A DNA stretch of 25,113 nt from a virus, in IMG/VR virus record IMGVR_UViG_3300027980_000092, positions 1-25,113 of that record; one strand, 5' to 3'. The translations under genes were made by a program, and so were the position numbers. Below the pieces are notes generated by a model, which was given only the letters and a program-made list of their open reading frames with translations, had not been told where the DNA came from and made no database searches. Positions 23,225 through 25,113 of the stretch are shown piece after piece. Each line of letters begins with the position of its first letter. Within the stretch, counting starts at the first letter, position 1.

Positions 23225-23488
23225 TTATAAAACAGATAAATCAAGAGCCGTATTACTTCCGCCATTCTCAACCTTAGCAAATAAGGTCTGGCCAGTCTTA
23301 CCATTAATAGTGAAAGGCTCGGAGCTTCGTATTGTGCGAAACTCTGTCTTAGTTAAAGCGTCTGCCTGAATACTCAGTTTGATAACCGCGCCGTCAAATA
23401 CGCCACTTGGCACGACTGAAACGCTACCTGTTAATGCAACACTTTGCTCTGCGTCTGCTTCGGTTGCTGCTGTCAATAAAGCTGCCAT
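23225..23488 (-). CDS. Small beta-rich structural-type protein, 87 residues
   Basis: An 87-residue acidic protein with alternating strands (VALTGSVSVVPSGVFDGAVI; PFTINGKTGQTLFAKVENGG) and few charged helices, like a small decoration or tail-tip protein. GAGG before the ATG lies in the end of the previous gene, one base away. Its place after two virion-type genes supports a structural role. No family recognised. Confidence 0.55.
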   Translation of the reverse strand: MAALLTAATEADAEQSVALTGSVSVVPSGVFDGAVIKLSIQADALTKTEFRTIRSSEPFTINGKTGQTLFAKVENGGSNTALDLSVL

Positions 23489-23489
23489 T

Positions 23490-24767
23490 TTAATCCTCTA
23501 TCATGTTAGTAATCATGGGTTCTATGGTTGATTCTATCATTTTTTGACCGCCTACGCTCGGGCCGCCGACACCACCAGAAGTATTAATAACGACTGTTTG
23601 ATCTGCAGCCGCTCCCCATCCGGTCCCATCATTAACTCGGACTTCGAAATGGCCGCTTGATGGGATTGGGTCGTCACCAATCGTTATGAGAAAGGTGCCG
23701 TCATCAAAAACCTCTACCGTGTGATCGGTAGGTGTAACCCCGTCATAAACGATGTTGTCATATCTAACCTGGTCGCTTGTTGCTAAGTCACCCGCCGCCG
23801 TTACCCTATCGCCCGAGGTTGCTGGTGTGCCAATATTCACGTAACTATGTGTGGATATTGGATTAGTGACTTGCGCTATAGTGTCGCTATTGCCGGAATT
23901 ATTGGTTAACTCGACAACATGAGAGCCGTACTTAAGGACCGACGATTCAATATCTAAGGTGTATTGAACGGATGTGTCAGACCATGATGATTCTGTAACA
24001 TCCTCACCACCTACCGTTACTGCGCCAGTGCCTTGCGTTGCTTCAAAATCAGTGCCGGTAATCGTGGTTTGTGTATTAGTGACTATCGGCGTGGATATGC
24101 TTGATATGCTTGGTGTTGGACTACCGCCTGCAGCAGCCTTTAAGATGACAACATAGTGATGACCGATTGCCGAAGCGTTGATATTTCCAGCGATAACCGT
24201 TGTTTCAGTCCCGTCCAATTCCTTATAAAAAACAGACGCGTTGTCTAATTGGGAGTCCTCGTTAGCAAGAAGATAGGCGGTCGACCAGCCGGAGGGCGCG
24301 GTCATCGTGGTTGATTGGCTATCCGATATGACATAAACGCCTATATCTCCACTCACATGGCCTGATAAGGTTCTAGCCGTAGAAGCTCCAGCGGCAAACC
24401 CTTGTTGACTAATACTACCTACAGGTGTGGTTTGGTCGATGCCACTACATAATATTGCACTACCCCAGAACTCGTTCGTCATTGAGGCATTCCAGGTTAT
24501 CGCGTGAGCTGTTGATGCCTCGGTAATATTGGCGTCTGTTTGACTCCCTACTACACTATGGACAGATGGCAGCGAACCTGCTGGAATGCCTGGGGTATGA
24601 TATTCAGCCGTTAAAGCCGCCGTTCTCGTCCAGCCTGTTATGTTTCTAGCGGTATTACCCGATTTAGCTTGTCCGACAATAAATAAGGCATTATTAGAGC
24701 CTGACTTAGTGACTGCAAAGGCGGCATTATTCCTGATTACACTTGATACTGAAATTACGCTAGCCAT
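23490..24767 (-). CDS. Beta-rich virion protein with IPT/TIG-like domain
   Basis: A 425-residue protein. Residues 1-212 form a Ser/Thr-rich beta domain of jelly-roll character ending YVVILKAAAG. Residues 218-300 (PSISSISTPIVTNTQTTITG, then FEATQGTGAVTVGG and YGSHVVELTNNSG) fit an IPT/TIG Ig-like domain. A further beta part (VEVFDDGTFLITIGDDP; HFEVRVNDGTGWG) and a Gly/Met-rich tail follow. Probably a fibre or head-surface protein. It overlaps the gene before it by one base (TAATG). Confidence 0.6.
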   Translation of the reverse strand: MASVISVSSVIRNNAAFAVTKSGSNNALFIVGQAKSGNTARNITGWTRTAALTAEYHTPGIPAGSLPSVHSVVGSQTDANITEASTAHAITWNASMTNEFWGSAILCSGIDQTTPVGSISQQGFAAGASTARTLSGHVSGDIGVYVISDSQSTTMTAPSGWSTAYLLANEDSQLDNASVFYKELDGTETTVIAGNINASAIGHHYVVILKAAAGGSPTPSISSISTPIVTNTQTTITGTDFEATQGTGAVTVGGEDVTESSWSDTSVQYTLDIESSVLKYGSHVVELTNNSGNSDTIAQVTNPISTHSYVNIGTPATSGDRVTAAGDLATSDQVRYDNIVYDGVTPTDHTVEVFDDGTFLITIGDDPIPSSGHFEVRVNDGTGWGAAADQTVVINTSGGVGGPSVGGQKMIESTIEPMITNMIED

Positions 24768-25113
24768 TATGCCGCCACCTTATATCCGTGAGTGCCTTCG
24801 TTGGGAGCCCAGCCATTAATTAAATCGCCATTAGCGTCAATATCTGTCGTGCTCGAAGTCGCAGTGAGATTCGCGTTAACTGTCGTTTGTATTGTGGTAT
24901 CCCAATTTGACAAACTGTCATTGACTATCACATTGCCGTCAGTCTCGTAATTCTCGACACCGGGGAATCGATTGTTTGCCCTACCACCAACAAAGGTATT
25001 GCGATACATGTAAGAGTTGTAGGTTTGACCTCCCCAGCCGTTGCTCATCGCCCATAAGATAATGTCTTGCCCAGTATCAGCAAACGGGATAACGCACTGA
25101 TTCCAACAGGCTT
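24767..25113 (-). CDS. Beta-helix-type protein, N-terminus cut by the window edge
   Basis: The frame stays open to the right edge, so the true start lies outside; the ATG at 25048 is probably internal, since the 21 codons before it (ending DTGQDIILWA) read sensibly. The visible 115 residues have YMYRNTFVGGRANNRFPGVE and NYETDGNVIVNDSLSNWD, the Asn/Gly-rich rungs of a right-handed parallel beta-helix. It may be the C-terminus of a polysaccharide-binding or -degrading spike, or a surface protein acting with the IPT-domain protein that follows. Confidence 0.6.
   Translation of the reverse strand, partial: ACWNQCVIPFADTGQDIILWAMSNGWGGQTYNSYMYRNTFVGGRANNRFPGVENYETDGNVIVNDSLSNWDTTIQTTVNANLTATSSTTDIDANGDLINGWAPNEGTHGYKVAA

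Overview
The window is a 25 kb piece of a short-tailed (podovirus-type) dsDNA phage genome, or a prophage of one, with a P22-like virion plan. All coding regions I can support lie on the minus strand, so the genes read from the right edge to the left. The evidence is a near-complete P22-type order: small terminase, large terminase, portal, scaffold, coat, gp4-like tail accessory factor, gp10-like hub, three ejection proteins and tailspikes. Moderate AT-richness, sigma70-type promoter boxes and the P22-type proteins suggest a gammaproteobacterial host, but nothing here fixes the species. I see no integrase, repressor, lysis enzyme or replication gene, so lifestyle cannot be judged.

Layout in transcription order. 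(1) 25113-23225: a partial beta-helix protein cut by the right edge, a beta-rich protein with an IPT/TIG-like domain, and an 87-residue small beta protein. (2) 23197-21642: a train of tightly overlapping small genes, including a 54-residue HTH-like protein, a one-TM protein, a zinc-ribbon-like protein and several unknowns. (3) 21642-17367: packaging genes (TerS, a one-TM protein wedged between TerS and TerL, TerL, portal). (4) 17363-14894: scaffold and coat, with a good sigma70-type promoter in front and a strong intrinsic terminator behind, so the two genes can form their own transcription unit. (5) 14859-9949: neck and tail genes, including a gp4-Ig fusion and a large beta-rich surface protein. 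(6) 9906-6051: three DNA-ejection proteins. (7) 6020-2545: an adsorption module made of a P22-type head-binding adaptor, a free Ig-like protein and a beta-helix tailspike, the first and last sharing a duplicated leader. (8) 2451-498: eleven small genes joined mostly by ATGA or TAATG overlaps.

The most unusual part is the left end. Just past the last gene a near-consensus promoter (TTGATA, 18 bp, TATAAT) fires leftward into at least 459 nt with no credible gene. The RNA predicted from it has many long complementary segments, some of them interlocked as pseudoknots, and it runs off the window edge. This fits a large structured non-coding RNA of the kind known in phages as GOLLD or ROOL, or a new class.

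Numerous genes here are too short for usual length cut-offs; I called them from start/stop overlaps, ribosome binding sites and composition.
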